64,000 nucleotides of DNA from Dicyema japonicum. Lineage: Eukaryota; Dicyemida; Rhombozoa; Dicyemidae. The DNA lies in NCBI GenBank assembly GCA_011109175.1, contig RDEW01000020.1, positions 1 to 64,000 of the forward strand. Direction: 5' to 3'. This document shows positions 33,615-45,184 of this stretch, in pieces; the first letter of the stretch is position 1; every line of letters begins with the position of its first letter. Made by a program: the position numbers and the translations under genes. The notes under the pieces were generated by a model. The model was not told where the DNA came from and searched no databases. It saw only the letters and a list, made by a program, of their open reading frames with translations.

Positions 33615-36600
33615 ATGGACTATAAGGAACCTCTGGTATTTTGCAACTAATATGTCAAGGAAATAAAATGGGCCTATGGGATCAACCATAACACAGGAAT
33701 GCACGACATTAGTGACAAACAACACAACGTTGTAGCATATGCCTCCTCCAATATATGTGTTCTATACGACTATGACAATAATACACAGAAAATACTAAGA
33801 GGACATGTTCACTTCAATTTGGGTATTTAGATTGAGGAAATTACTCAATCTGTGTGAGCAGTGACCGACAGTGGATGGCTAGTGGGGACAGTTCCACAAA
33901 CTGTGTTTCACTCATCGTTTGGAATACAGCCACGAGGTGCTCTTCTACTGTAATACTAGCGAGCCAATAAGACTGATCAATCCAGGTTTTATTGGGGGAT
34001 AAAATGCGTCGCCTTTAGCAAAAATGCAAAAGTTTTTAGCCGCCATTAGTGCCTCTACCCCACAGGTAATGACTCCTTATAACAGAAAATGCCGTTGGGA
34101 GTGGTCACTGAACCAGGAGGAGCCGAACTACCAGATAGAACTACCACATGACATATCACTCCAGGCATTCTTTATACTTAGATTAGACCTATGTTTACTT
34201 TTGTTCCACCAACGACACGTATCTGATTTCGAATGGAGAGACACGTGTGGTGTTTTACAGCTTGATCGTAAATGTGGTGAACTTCCTTGTAGACCAACAC
34301 ATATACTACTACTCCCCCGTTCTGACTGATGAGGACTTTCGTACTACTGTGGGGAGATTCAGCCAGTCTCTATTCCTGTTGGACTCAACTTCTGCCATAA
34401 CAGCGACCTCGGCTGGTTTGCTGGTCCTTTGGAGAAAAAACAACGCAGACAAAGGTGGATAATGTCTGCAATTGTAGACTGCGACTCAGAAATAGTGAAA
34501 TATGCAGAGAAAATGATCAATCTCCAAGAAAATGCAATCAACTGCCTCGTGGAGATTGACTCCTTCATTGCGACTGGGGATTCGAGTGGGCAAATAAAAT
34601 TTTACGACCAAAACTTCAGAATCGTCTTTTGGTGAGAATCTAAATTACTTGAGGTACCGAAATCTGCATCTACGCTCCATTCAATACATTTCCTTCTGTA
34701 AGGAACGACTGCCACGTGTGTAGAGATCATAAATCAACGCTTTAGACAGCCAGACAAGAAGGACACCATCACCAATGCAATATCAGAAAACACGGGACTG
34801 GACACTGTCCCCGTATTGGTGGGGACTCAGCAGGGAGTGTATGTGAAGTTCTGGAATGATGGGAGAGACAGCAAAGTAGCCATTAATATCAGCTGAGGTG
34901 ATTCTGAGGGAGACTAAGGGAGGAATTGCTTGCATGGCGGTTCATCCGACTAAGCCTTTGATAGCCCTCGGGGGAACTTTGGACTGTTCAAGCTGTGTGA
35001 CTACGATTTAAAGTAAAATACAGCAAAGACGTAGAACCGACATTGCCACGCGAAAATTCCCCAAGAATTTGAAATTAAACTGCTGCTGCTTTAATTCTGG
35101 GGGAAATATCCTCGGTTTATGATGACTTTTATGTTAGCCGTCGGATTCAGCAATGGTAAGATTCAAATACTATCGGCCTTCTCATTGCAGGACACGGGAC
35201 ATCAACTCTCGCAGATAAGCCAGGTGGAGATTACAAAACTGCTGTTCTCCCCCGATTCATCCTTCCTTGTGGCTTCTGTACGGGTTTGGTTGATTTGAGG
35301 ATTCTTCACACTCGATAATGGCCTTCAAAATAACCTCAAACGGGAGTGACCTCAAATTTGACTTGATATCACGTTGCAGAGCTCATTACAAGAAAATAAT
35401 CGACATGAAGTTCTTCTCAGCAACTCAACCATCCAACCTGATCACTGTGGGGGAGGACAAACGACTCGTCCATTACATTCTCAACGAAAACATGTCCGAC
35501 TCGTGTGATTCCAATAACATTCACACCATCGAGCAATTGGCGACACCCACGTGTTTTACAATCTCCCCACATTTCTCCGAAGAGAGTTTTTACATCACAG
35601 CTAATAATCAGGCATATCTCTTTGATCATTGATAGTTCAAAGTCAAATTATACAACACAAAGACTTTGATGTGCCGAAAGACGGTGATAGGTCCCCTTTA
35701 CAGCTCTCCTCTACAAAAGTAGTCTCCACTGCTAAACATTCAGAATGTTAGTACTACCGTGGCAGAATGAAGGGAGATATTGTATACTGTTCATCAACAA
35801 GACACACATTGGAATACAAATAGTGCCCTTGGATGGAAACCCCTATAGCTCGATAGCAAACATAGCCCATTCCACCGGGGTCTTCCGTGTCCTCACTGTA
35901 GATCGCGGACGTGGCCATTAGTGGGGACTCCATATTCACTTCAGGATCATACGATGGCTCTGTTTTCATGTGGAATGTGAACCCAGAGTTGGAATATTTC
36001 ATTACTAGAATACTTGATGATACTTATAAGGCAAACATGAAAATCGAGCCTTACCTGTCTTTACTTCCAGAAGGAAAGGCGGGGGAGATCTACCAAACCC
36101 TGGAAGATAATTTTATATACTGCATGATTCGGAGGTTCACTTTGATACCGAATTACAGCATGGGAGTACGAATAAAGGAAAGAAGAGAACTCCCCCAGTG
36201 TATTGGTCTCGACCAAATCCCCAACTTTATGCGGGCCATCGGATTCTATCCGACGGAAGAGGAGATCGAGAATGTGTCGAACCAAGTCCGCTTCTCAAAC
36301 TATCACAACTCCCGCCAACTGACGGACAAAATAGAGTTTGTGGATCTGCTAAAACGTTGCATTCATTATAATCCCAGTTTATCTAAATCATAGAAATTTA
36401 AAGGACGTGGGGGAAGAATTGATTAAACAAGCGGCAGACTATTTGTCTCCCGAGAATGAGTTGAAAGATTTAGTAGATAAGCTCAAAACACATGGTTTGT
36501 GTGGTTTTAAGTAAAATAGGAGAGAAAATGCTTGAAAGTGAGATTGAAATGATTTATGATCAACTCCAACAAAACCACCAAAATGTTAGTTTTGAGGACC

Positions 36601-36623
36601 TCTTAAATTACATAATAAATTAA
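33615..36623 (+). CDS. CFAP251: Cilia- and flagella-associated protein 251 (WDR66), WD40 protein
   Basis: A component of the calmodulin- and spoke-associated complex at radial spoke 3 of motile cilia. The chain starts MDYKEPL (ATG 33615) and follows animal CFAP251: SNICVLYDYDNNTQKILRGH, SSDRQWMASGDSS, LISNGETRVVFY, VGRFSQSLF, EIDSFIATGDSSGQIKFYD, VHPTKPLIALGG, ITVGEDKRLVHY, FKVKLYNTKTLMCRKT, GIQIVPLDGNPYSS, GSYDGSVFMWNV, LEDNFIYC, FMRAIGFYPTEEEIENV and an EF-hand-like end HGEKMLESEIEMIYDQ before TAA 36621-36623. Recognised introns include 33636-33659, 33807-33830, 33937-33959, 34165-34186 (GC-AG), 35612-35635 (GC-AG), 35719-35743, 35880-35901 and 36495-36519. Between 34,630 and 35,320 and around 36,390 exon limits were not resolved. 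A one-base gap near 33,853 remains, and possibly two more near 33,995 and 34,030. Confidence 0.85.
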
Positions 36624-36661
36624 TAATATTAATATATTAATTGTTTGAATTAATATATCTT

Positions 36662-37128
36662 AATGGTTGCAACAAACAATCGCGCCTGCCATTGAGTATG
36701 CCTCCGTTGCATGGAGATTCGGGCTATCGGAGTCTATGGTCCAAAGAATCAACTCGATATACCGGAAAACAATCAGTATGCTTTGCCCACGTAATGGATC
36801 AACAGTCGACCCACTACTCATGGAAGCTAAGATCTGTAGTCGTGGCTCCGGATTTCTTCGCGTCTGTGAAGAAGATGGAAATCCGCTTCGCCTGATCCTT
36901 CCCATGGCAAGAGAAAACCGATTGGATAAGAAATTCCCCTCCCCGATCGGATTCCTCTGCAAGACCGAGAGAAGGCTCTTCCGGAAAGTAGTGGGGACGA
37001 TGGAAGATCACAGACGTCGAATGGTACAAGTGATTGCGAGGACTGGGATCACCTAACTGTTTGACTCTTTTGTCTTTCTTTCTCGGTGTTCCCGGGGTTA
37101 TTAAAAAAATAAATAAAATGGTTGCAAC
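36662..37128 (+). mobile_element. 5'-truncated LINE insertion with target-site duplication
   Basis: Both ends carry 'aatggttgcaac' (36,662-36,673 and 37,117-37,128), a 12-bp target-site duplication. The insert encodes PAIEYASVAWRFGLSESMVQ, RINSIYRKTISML through to VIARTGIT stop at about 37,056, an intact C-terminal 129-codon frame, then the tail 'ttctttctcggtgttcccgg' and an A-rich end. It landed just 40 bp after the CFAP251 stop codon, inside an older LINE fragment. Confidence 0.85.
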
Positions 37129-37545
37129 GTGAACAATTTATACGATGACGTATGCAAGTCCATCATGGGCAATGCAGATTTCAGGCTTCTCGTCCATGAA
37201 ATTATTCGCAGCCCAGGATGCTGCAATAAAGTTAGTTGGACCAGAACACAAAATCCAACCCATGGAAAAACTTTTAATAGAATTACAACAGAAACTCTTA
37301 AAGACGGCTAGTCTACCGAGAGCCTCTTGTTCCATACACTATCAAAATATCTACAATCACACAGAAAGTTTGAGCCGATGCCATATCCGATGAAAATAGC
37401 AGTACACTAGTCCCCACTGGACTCGTCCTTTCTTTTGCCGGAATGGGATCACTTAGTTAGTTGGGAACTTTATTTCTTTCTCTTTGACCCAGTGATCCTG
37501 GAATAATTTATTTCTCGGTGGTTCCGGGGTTCTAAATAACAACCA
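37129..37545 (+). pseudogene. Older LINE C-terminal fragment (target of the preceding insertion)
   Basis: Reads MTYASPSWAMQISGFSSMKL, FAAQDAAIKLVGPEHKIQP, then 'ggaatgggatcacttagtta' and tail 'tttctcggtggttccggggt'. Related family, different sequence. Confidence 0.55.
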
Positions 37546-37764
37546 TGTTGTCCCTGGCGTCTAATGTGCGTTCCACATATATTTTCTTTTTGTTCTTTGC
37601 CTTCTTCAATTATTAGGATCCATAAATGCCATTTGTAAAGGAATGTTCATTTTTTATTAATGAGTATAAAAATTAATTATAAAAAATAAAATTTTAAACA
37701 CTTGTGAGAATACTATTCATGTTATTCCATGTTCGAAATCATCGCAATTTATAATAAAAGAACT

Positions 37765-38410
37765 ATATATGTCAATTACGATGTCGCAATTGGTTGCCTA
37801 CAGGAAACCAAAATCCAAGATAACCACGAAGAAACATGTGGTAAATTCAATTGATCTTTCTTCCGACTGTCAACAGGCACTATGGACTGGGTTTTGCCAT
37901 CAAAATGGAATTTCTCCCCATATCTACAGAGTATGGGCAGTTAATGACCGCATCAGAGTTCAACAAATGATGTTTATGAAAGCCAAAGCAAGCACTGACA
38001 TTGTCTCCATTATCAATGTATACGCACCTCACAGTGGTTGGATTAACAAAGATCCAGCTCTATTTGATGACTTCTACTCAGATTTATCAGATTTATATTT
38101 AGAATTGACCGACTCCGCACTTTTATTTAAAGCTGGTTATATGAACGCCAAGGTGGGGAGGATAACAGATACCGACGAAACGTTTCAAACCGAGGAGGTG
38201 AAGTTCCGAGGACGTCCGAGAGCATCACTGGTCACGACACTGAATGAAGACCTGAAGAGAATAGGATTATCTCTAACTACGGGAGATGACCTGGACTACT
38301 TGAGGGATTTGGCTCAGGATCGTGGAAAGTGGAGAAAATTAACTAAAAGATTAATGTTTGGTACTGCACTGGTTTTGTCATTTCCAATGGCAAGACGTTG
38401 TGCTTTATAA
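37765..38410 (+). pseudogene. RTE-type LINE with internal deletion
   Basis: The left part has AIGCLQETKIQDNHEE and IVSIINVYAPHSGW, FDDFYSDLSDLYLEL, the apurinic endonuclease start. At about 38,170 it passes directly to VKFRGRPRASLVTTLNEDLK, TGDDLDYLRDLAQDRGKWRK, the extreme C-terminus. The reverse transcriptase is missing, yet the open frame 37,769-38,410 (213 codons) crosses the junction. Confidence 0.7.
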
Positions 38411-39087
38411 TAATAATAATATATGTCAATTTGAATAAGGATTTTGGGTTCTAATTGTGATCAGGTTTCCAAAATTTTAGCTTATTTGTAAAAATTATAT
38501 TTTTGAAATTTTGTTGTTAATTGAGGCTCCTAAATTTCTGAGTCTGATTTCTTTTAATTTTTGGAAGCTATAGAAGCATCCTTATAATTAATTTCGATGA
38601 GGACCCTATTAATTCGCGCTATTAAATTAGTATCATTCTATGATCATGCTTCCGCCCTACAAGCTGACCGATCAGCCTGATAAACTTTGCCGTACTGGAG
38701 CAAAGTACATTGAATAATATGTTTGTTTATCTTGGAAGCAGATCACAGAACCTGCTGAACTGTATCGGACGCCTTTCGCAAGTATGAAGATTGATATCGG
38801 AGAAAAGATCTGGCTTATTGACCCCATTTCCTTAAAAATCGTCATTGGAGATAGGTTTTCAATTCTGAGTGCAGGCTGAAATGAGCTTCTAGTTGTTGTT
38901 AACTTTTTGTGTAGTTAAAAATAAAAATTTTCTTTATCAAAGTTTATCTAGCTATACTGCAGCTTAGTGCACTTTTGAGTGAGCTAATGAAACTATCAAA
39001 AAAAGAGAAATTTTAATAAAAATAATGTTAAAAATTGCATAATTATGTTTTATAATAAAAATAATTTTTTTAACAATTAAACAAATG
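38411..39087. other. AT-rich spacer
   Basis: Nothing recognised on either strand. Confidence 0.3.
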
Positions 39088-39310
39088 TCAGTTGAGGAAG
39101 CCTGCTGCGTGGATTGCGAACGAGTTCCCTCGGAGTATGGCTATTCCAATCTTTTGTCTTAGCCATAACCCTTCTCGTTGATCCCTTTTCTTTCTGGCAA
39201 GCAATCCTCCGAGTTCTCGCAAGAACTCATCCGTCATTGGACCAACGGCTCCCGATGATTCGGTCGCAACAGGAGTAAATCGTAGCAATCTTGATTTTTA
39301 GGTTCTCCTA
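39088..39310 (-). pseudogene. Truncated LINE C-terminal fragment, minus strand
   Basis: Reads TPVATESSGAVGPMTDEFLR, ELGGLLARKK, LRQKIGIAILRGNSFAIHAA. About 120 bp of this (39,190-39,310) are nearly identical to 61,405-61,540. Confidence 0.65.
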
Positions 39311-39379
39311 AAAAATTAAAAAAAATTTAATAAATAAAAAAATATTTGGTCGATAAATTTTACGATAGTTATATTTTTC

Positions 39380-40090
39380 ATTTTTAGATGTCACTTTTCA
39401 AAATTTTAATTGCCATAAAAATTGGTCTACTGATGACTCATCACACGATGACCAACGTAAACATTCCATTATACAAAATCAGACACCCAGTTAAAGTTAC
39501 TGACAAAATTTGGTACCTTCACTTGTTTCAAATCAAATTACAAAAATTAAAGATACTATTAGTAAAATAAATTTATTTTTAACGCAACGTCGATAATGTC
39601 GGCGGGGTCCACTTTGGATGGATGGCAGTTTTAAATATGATTTACTGTAAATATTGTTTTCGGAAGCTTTAAAAAAAATTGCGAATGAGACACAAATTTC
39701 AAAAAAGAATTTTGTAACTATTATAGTCGGGACTGTTGAAAATCCTATGGTTGCATATTTGATTAATACTGTAACGGTGTGATACAACTACAATATCTTA
39801 GACAGTTGATGATACTGGTAGATAATATGATATCAAAAGAATCAACTTTGTTCTATTCATACTGACTCCCACATACCATATATGACTTGAGCGGAAAAAC
39901 ATTATCATGAATGTGTACCTAATACATTTGAACTGTTTCGCCCTCCTGCTACATGGCTGTGCTTTGAAATTCATTATTCTGACGTATTATTTTATGAAAA
40001 TAAATCTCGCCAGAACTTATTGAAAAGAAAGATAGATACTTTACTGATGAAAATGTTGCAAATGATGCTTCACTTCAATAAATTTGATTA
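39380..40090 (+). pseudogene. hAT-type transposase fossil (BED/CGGBP1-like)
   Basis: Scattered plus-strand phrases follow the order of a hAT transposase: VNIPLYKIRHPV, ...KKNFVTIIVGTVENP, AYLINTVTV, HLNCFALLLHGCALK. Frames change between them. Family assignment is from motif order only. Confidence 0.4.
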
Positions 40091-40961
40091 AAATTAAGTT
40101 ACATTTACTTTTAAAATTACATTTTTAATATTTCAATCATTTTTAGGTCATTTGTGGTTGCCCTGGTGCTGTTCTTCCTTTACTCAGAGGCGTTTAGAGG
40201 GAAACCACAAACAACTTTGCCATCAATAATGAACGTCGATCTAAAACATGTTAAAATGGCCTCCAAAAATCGCAATCTCGAGAAGAGCGTGGAGGTGTCT
40301 AACAGACCGGATCATCCGGTGGTAGCACAAATGAGGGGGAGGATACAACTTTCTTATTACGAATGTGCATTATAATAACGTGTTGACTTATTTTGACAAG
40401 TCACGTGTTTTCGAATTGATATTCCAAATCTTCTGTATTATCATTTATCGGATTTTCTTGTTGATTTTGAAGTTGTTCAAAAAATTAGTCATTTTCCTTC
40501 CAAACTGGGAAATATATCTTCTGAAATTTGATCTTCGATATGTAATTTTCTGAGTTCATAAAAAATTCTATTCGTGTTTCCCCAGTTATTATTAGGCGTT
40601 TCTTTAGTAAATGTTGAAACAGCTCATAATTGTCGAGTCCTCGATTTTCCATGATTGATAAGGATCCGACATCTTTCAAATTGTCGACTCCTCGATTGGT
40701 GGCTGTAAAGATGATCCGGCATTTGCAGGCAAAAATGACTTATGCTTTAATTCCATGCAGATTTTGTGGGCTGGACGTTGTTGATCAATCACTGTTGATT
40801 CCATCATGTTTGGTGGAATCTCTGTATGTTACACAATTATTTGACGAAAAAATTTCAAAAATCTTGGTTTTTTTAATTTTCCAATTTAGGAATCAAGTTT
40901 ATCTGTCCCATTCGTATTTGTGGATTGTTTGTCGATTATAAATTTATACGCGTTTGTAGTC
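40091..40961. other. Unresolved, possibly degraded coding sequence
   Basis: The minus strand at 40,400-40,680 reads KDVGSLSIMENRGLDNYELF and LLKKRLIITGETRIEFFMNS, charged and coding-like. A short direct repeat ('aattgtcgagtcctcgattt' near 40,628 and 'attgtcgactcctcgattgg' near 40,680) lies in the same region. No family recognised. Confidence 0.3.
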
Positions 40962-41640
40962 TTAACTGCGCCTATCCAAATCGCTGGCAAGCATTCTCCT
41001 TCCGTTAATGGAGTTCACCACCAATTCATCCTTGTCCACTCTCTTTACATTGGAATTAGTTATTTCTTCTGATTAACACATGCCAGTTCCATAAGTTGAC
41101 TTGAAGCAGAAATGAAATCTTCATCGGAGACCTTAATTCCGTGCTCGTGCTCAACAGTCATACTTTAAGAGTTTTTTCATCACGACTGAAAATGTAAGGT
41201 CTCATATTATCGGGAGTTACTATTCTCTCTAGATAAGGTACGATGCGCGAATTTCTCCCCAAAATGTGCGAAAAACGATCAAGTTGAGAGGAGATCATTT
41301 TAGGCACATTATTAGTGATTTCCAGAGTTAATCGAGAAATTGGCACTTCTCGGTCTTCTAGTCTCTTAATTTTCTGAAAACTTTAGCTGAACCGTTGAGT
41401 GCGTACACTAAAGGATATTAGAAATAACATTCGAGAAGAGCCTTTTTTATCTTCGGCGAGCAAAAAAGGAGGATTTCACTTATATGTCTAACCAAGTTAT
41501 GAACTGACCCGAGTTTATGTGGACTTGGCGATTGACTCAAACAAAAAGAGTACGGATATAGTAAATGTACGTAGTTTCTAGTGACGCCGAAAATGGAGAT
41601 CTGCACAAGTCAGCCCAGAACCTGCAGAGAGGGGTTATTG
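40962..41640 (-). CDS. Spliced gene of unknown function
   Basis: The minus strand from about 41,610 reads PKIKKALLEL, a 21-nt intron at 41408-41428, then YALNGSAK, KIKRLEDREVPISRLTLEIT, VPKMISSQLDRFSHILGRNS, YLERIVTPDNMRPYIFSRDE, TVEHEHGIKVSDEDFISASS, VNQKK, and NSINGRRMLASDLDRRS with TAA at 40962-40964. Charge pattern and codon content are those of a soluble host protein, and nothing like it recurs in the window. Single-base breaks are needed near 41,368, 41,155 and 41,060. The 5' end is undefined. I do not recognise the family. Confidence 0.5.
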
Positions 41641-42000
41641 TGAACTTCTCAACTGGAGAGGGGGAGAGTAAATGATTTCTTTCTCACCATTATAGCAGTG
41701 GGCATAATTTTTTTGGAAGGCTAATTCTTGGAGATCCGGGAGTTCAAAAGAATGCTATCTATTGTGCACCAAAAATTAAAATGATCACTTGGATAGCAGA
41801 CAGGCTTTAAATTAGTTTAAATTTTGCTGATTGATTCAGTTAATTGATTTGAAGGTAAAATGGACTGACAGATGCTCACTAATGGGTCATTAGATTTTGA
41901 GTCTTTTGAAGTTTTAAGTGCCATTTAAGTGATCATTTTGGAATTCTTGGTTTAATGGTCAACCGTCTATCCTAGTGGTCAATTGGTTGCAACGTTGAGC
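41641..42000. other. Spacer, no gene seen
   Basis: No coding or repeat signal. Confidence 0.3.
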
Positions 42001-42180
42001 TGGTGGCTTTGCTTTGATACACGCAATGTCTTCACCTCCTAAAGTATATATATCCTCTTGTCTCCTTTTTAATGGAGTCGGGAGACATCGGATGCCCCAA
42101 TGATTGGGATCGAATCTCGTCCGACCCAATTCTCAGTTAATCATTCACATGGTTTAGGAACTTTCAGACACTCAGGGTGG
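42001..42180 (+). repeat. tRNA-like SINE head (third family, tentative)
   Basis: 'tagtggtcaattggttgcaa' (A-box-like, about 41,973) is followed by 'gggatcgaatctcgtccgac' (B-box-like, about 42,106). 'ggagtcgggagacatcggat' resembles 'ggagtcgggagatatcagca' near 47,862. Confidence 0.4.
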
Positions 42181-42658
42181 ATCTATGATGGCTACCATTT
42201 ATCAGGAGGTTTTCCTGAAGTCTCCCTTTGTAAGCATATACAGTGAGGCTTATAAGTCATGAAAACCCTTAGTTAATGAAAAGTCCCGACCTCACAACCT
42301 TGTAGGAGGCCGACCGTCCTCAGGCGTCAGCTACATGAGTGTCTTCAGCATGATACTTCTCCAAGATTTTGAAAATTTTAGCTGATTTAAACCGCTTACT
42401 TTGGTGAATCTGATGTTTTGGTTAAAAGTTATGTCTCCAGAGTCCGTTATTTCGTCCAATCAGCTGGAAAAATATTCTTTAACAAACATTTAGACATTTT
42501 ATGCAATAGAAGTACGCAACCACCTCAACCTTCTGAGGACAAGAACATAATTATGATAAATAATTTACCAAAATTATCATCAAATCGTAAATTATTTTCA
42601 GAATTTACTCTAAAAATATATATTTACTAAAATCCACTTTATTTAACCAACAAGAAAG
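42181..42658. other. Spacer with one unexplained frame
   Basis: 42,418-42,630 reads VKSYVSRVRYFVQSAGKIFF, with no family recognised. Confidence 0.25.
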
Positions 42659-42880
42659 TTAATCTTTAACAATCAACAACCTTCCTCGCAGCTTCTCAGC
42701 AGAAGATTCTAGTTTCTGAAACAGCTCGAGAGGGCCTTGTCCAATTGAACCCTTTGCCCATATGGCATCTTCGGGATCTGCCTCCTATACTCCAGTTTCA
42801 GACTCTCTAGAATCCGCTTTAATACAGTGGACTGTAGATAAGCCTGGAGCTTTCTATCTACCCAAACTGTTTTAGATAAT
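42659..42880 (-). other. Coding-like segment, unrecognised
   Basis: The minus strand reads STVHCIKADSRESETGV, an in-frame TAG, then EADPEDAIWAKGSIGQGPLE, LFQKLESSAEKLRGRLLIVK and a stop at 42659-42661. It looks like the end of a host protein. Without a recognised family or a defined start I do not call it a gene. Confidence 0.3.
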
Positions 42881-42970
42881 CCCTGTGGTACTTTATATAT
42901 TTTTGTTATTATTAATTATAATTGGTTAAATTAAAAACTTTATTATTTAATAAAAACTAATAAATTTAAA

Positions 42971-44603
42971 TTAGTTAAGCGGGAATAATTTGAATGTGAA
43001 ATAAGTTGGAAGTTCGATTTTGTGTCTCAACGGCAGTTTAATTTCGACGGGAGTTAAAAGCAGATTGGATGGATCTTCCTTTATTGTGAAAGACTGGAAG
43101 AGTTCATTTTGGCACCCAATTTTGTTAAAGTCCCTTATTTGATCTTCCTGCCTAGATTTCTGCTTATTCACCTCCAGCTGATGCTTGAAGACCAGATGAA
43201 AGTAAATTTCCCGCAAATTTCTGGCATGTTTAGGACATTGACGGCAAAAATACCATTTTTTGTTGTTGATGATGTTTTCTGAGTACAATTTCCTAAGAAG
43301 CGCCAAATCTGGGAATTATAAACTTTGATACTATTTGGGTGTCTTTTTGGACTCGAAGGGGTTTTGTAGGGGTGAAATAGATTTTCCACGTTGAATTCAA
43401 ATACCCTCTCTTGTGGGGGTCCCTCAGACTTTGGGAGCTGTCCCTCGGGTTTTTGTAGTTCCTTGCCATGTCTGTTGCGTAGATGAGTTCGCAAAAAGTA
43501 TTTGTTGCAAACCTGCCTATTAGGATAAAGAATCACCTCTTTCTCGCAAATATGGCATTTCACCCTCATTGAATTCAACTTTTCACGGTTTTCGTTGAAT
43601 TTTCCGCCCCAACGGAATCCGTAATCAGGGGACTGTCGTGGCGGGTAAAAATTGAAAGTTTTCTCCGTCTTTGATGTTTCGCTCTAAGAATAATTAATAA
43701 TAAAAATATTTAATTTAATTAAGTAATTATACCTGGTTGTCATATTGATTGGCATATTCCCCAGATTGTTCATTTTTTTCTAAAAAGTACAAATTGACTA
43801 AAAAATCAATGTTTCAATTAAGTTCCCAGCAAATTAGCAGTTATTGATTAACGTCAAAATGTAAAAAACAGCAAACTAAGTGCGGACAGCATTATCCCTC
43901 CATTAGCGTCAAACAAATGAAGGATGGCACTACTATCTTTTAATCAATCAAAGATAAGATAAACGGACTTTAAAGTAAAATCCGCGGGCATTCAGCAATT
44001 CGCAGAGTTTGCCGCCTAAATTAAAGTCAACAACCCGAACAATTTGTCCAATTAATAGAATAATTAATTTAATTCTTTTTTTGTTAATTGCATATTATTT
44101 TTAATAATAGTTCACAATTAGCTTTTTTTGCCGCCAATAAAAAACTGAATAATCGAATTACCTTGAGCCTCCTTCTTTGGGGACACATTCCCTTCACTCT
44201 CTTCCTTTGGGGGGTTCAGCCCGTGTCTGTTGACTTTGTGTATCCTCAGAAAGTATTTGTTGCAAAACTCCTTGTTACAAATCTCGCAAAAGGCTTCCTT
44301 GTTGAATATTTGCTGGGGATATGAGTTTGAGGTATTCTTGACGCTTTCCGGAAAAATTGCGGGAAAGATTGGCTGCATCATTGAACCGTGGAAGGGGTTC
44401 ATCATTGAATTGACAAGCATCATTTGCTGCATAAAATTGATAGGAAATAGTTTGGCTTGCTCGTTTTTTATAAACTCGTTGTAGACGTTGATTTGATCAA
44501 AGGTCGGAGTTCCCTGAGGTTCGCTGTTTTCAGAATTTAGGTTGTTTGAGGATATTTCCTGCTTCGAGTTTAACTCAAACATTAAATACGATATTTGCGC
44601 CAT
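42971..44603 (-). CDS. C2H2 zinc-finger protein with three fingers (possibly two adjacent genes)
   Basis: ATG at 44603 opens 146 codons rich in Met/Pro/Asn, then finger 1 (CEICNKEFCNKYFLRIH..). A donor at 44161 can join an acceptor at 43798 (364 nt, in frame). The next exons, separated by introns 43684-43732 (49 nt), 43513-43536 (24) and 43309-43331 (23), encode finger 2 (CHICEKEVCNKYFLRTH..) and finger 3 (FCRQCPKHARNLREIYFH..), with the stop at 42971. Without the 24-nt intron finger 2 would carry an 8-residue insert. With it, fingers 1 and 2 align residue for residue. If the 364-nt intron is wrong, finger 1 belongs to a separate gene ending at 44118 and the second gene lacks a visible start. 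Probably a DNA- or RNA-binding nuclear protein. Family not recognised. Confidence 0.7.
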
Positions 44604-45184
44604 TTTTGATAATAAATTAAATAAAGCCGTTTATTGGCATTAAATTATCAATTAAATTAACATTTATGAATTTTTACTAATTTTTGAGGCCAATTTTGGA
44701 GGTCCACCAAATGCTGGTTGTGAGAACAGCTGTAGTCGTAATAAGTTTAGATAAATTTATTTAATCGCAAAAATTCGATTATAATAATTAACTGATATAA
44801 ATAATTGATTTTTTGTTAAAAATATCATTTTCATGAACTTTCAGCCAAATCTCAGTTCGAAGTGAAAAAGTTACATTCCCGAGGAAACTTCAATTTCGCT
44901 TGAAAAAAAGTCAAACTCTTCCCCCACCAATTCACGGGAGCCACATTACTTATAGCCCCCATGTGCAGCAAGAAATAGTATTATACGTCAGCCTCTTGAG
45001 ATTCCCGCTTTCTAGACATTTCCTCAGCCAGGAAACGCGGCACGTGGCACCTTATCGAAAAAAGGAAAAACAACCAATTTGATGTTTCTGGGATGATTAT
45101 CAAAACAGTGAGGCTTTAACTTTGAGTGGATTAATAAAATAAATTATTTACGTCATATAAATTAATCTAATTAATTTTGAAGGA
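44604..45184. other. Intergenic spacer
   Basis: AT-rich near the zinc-finger start, with no coding signal. Confidence 0.35.
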
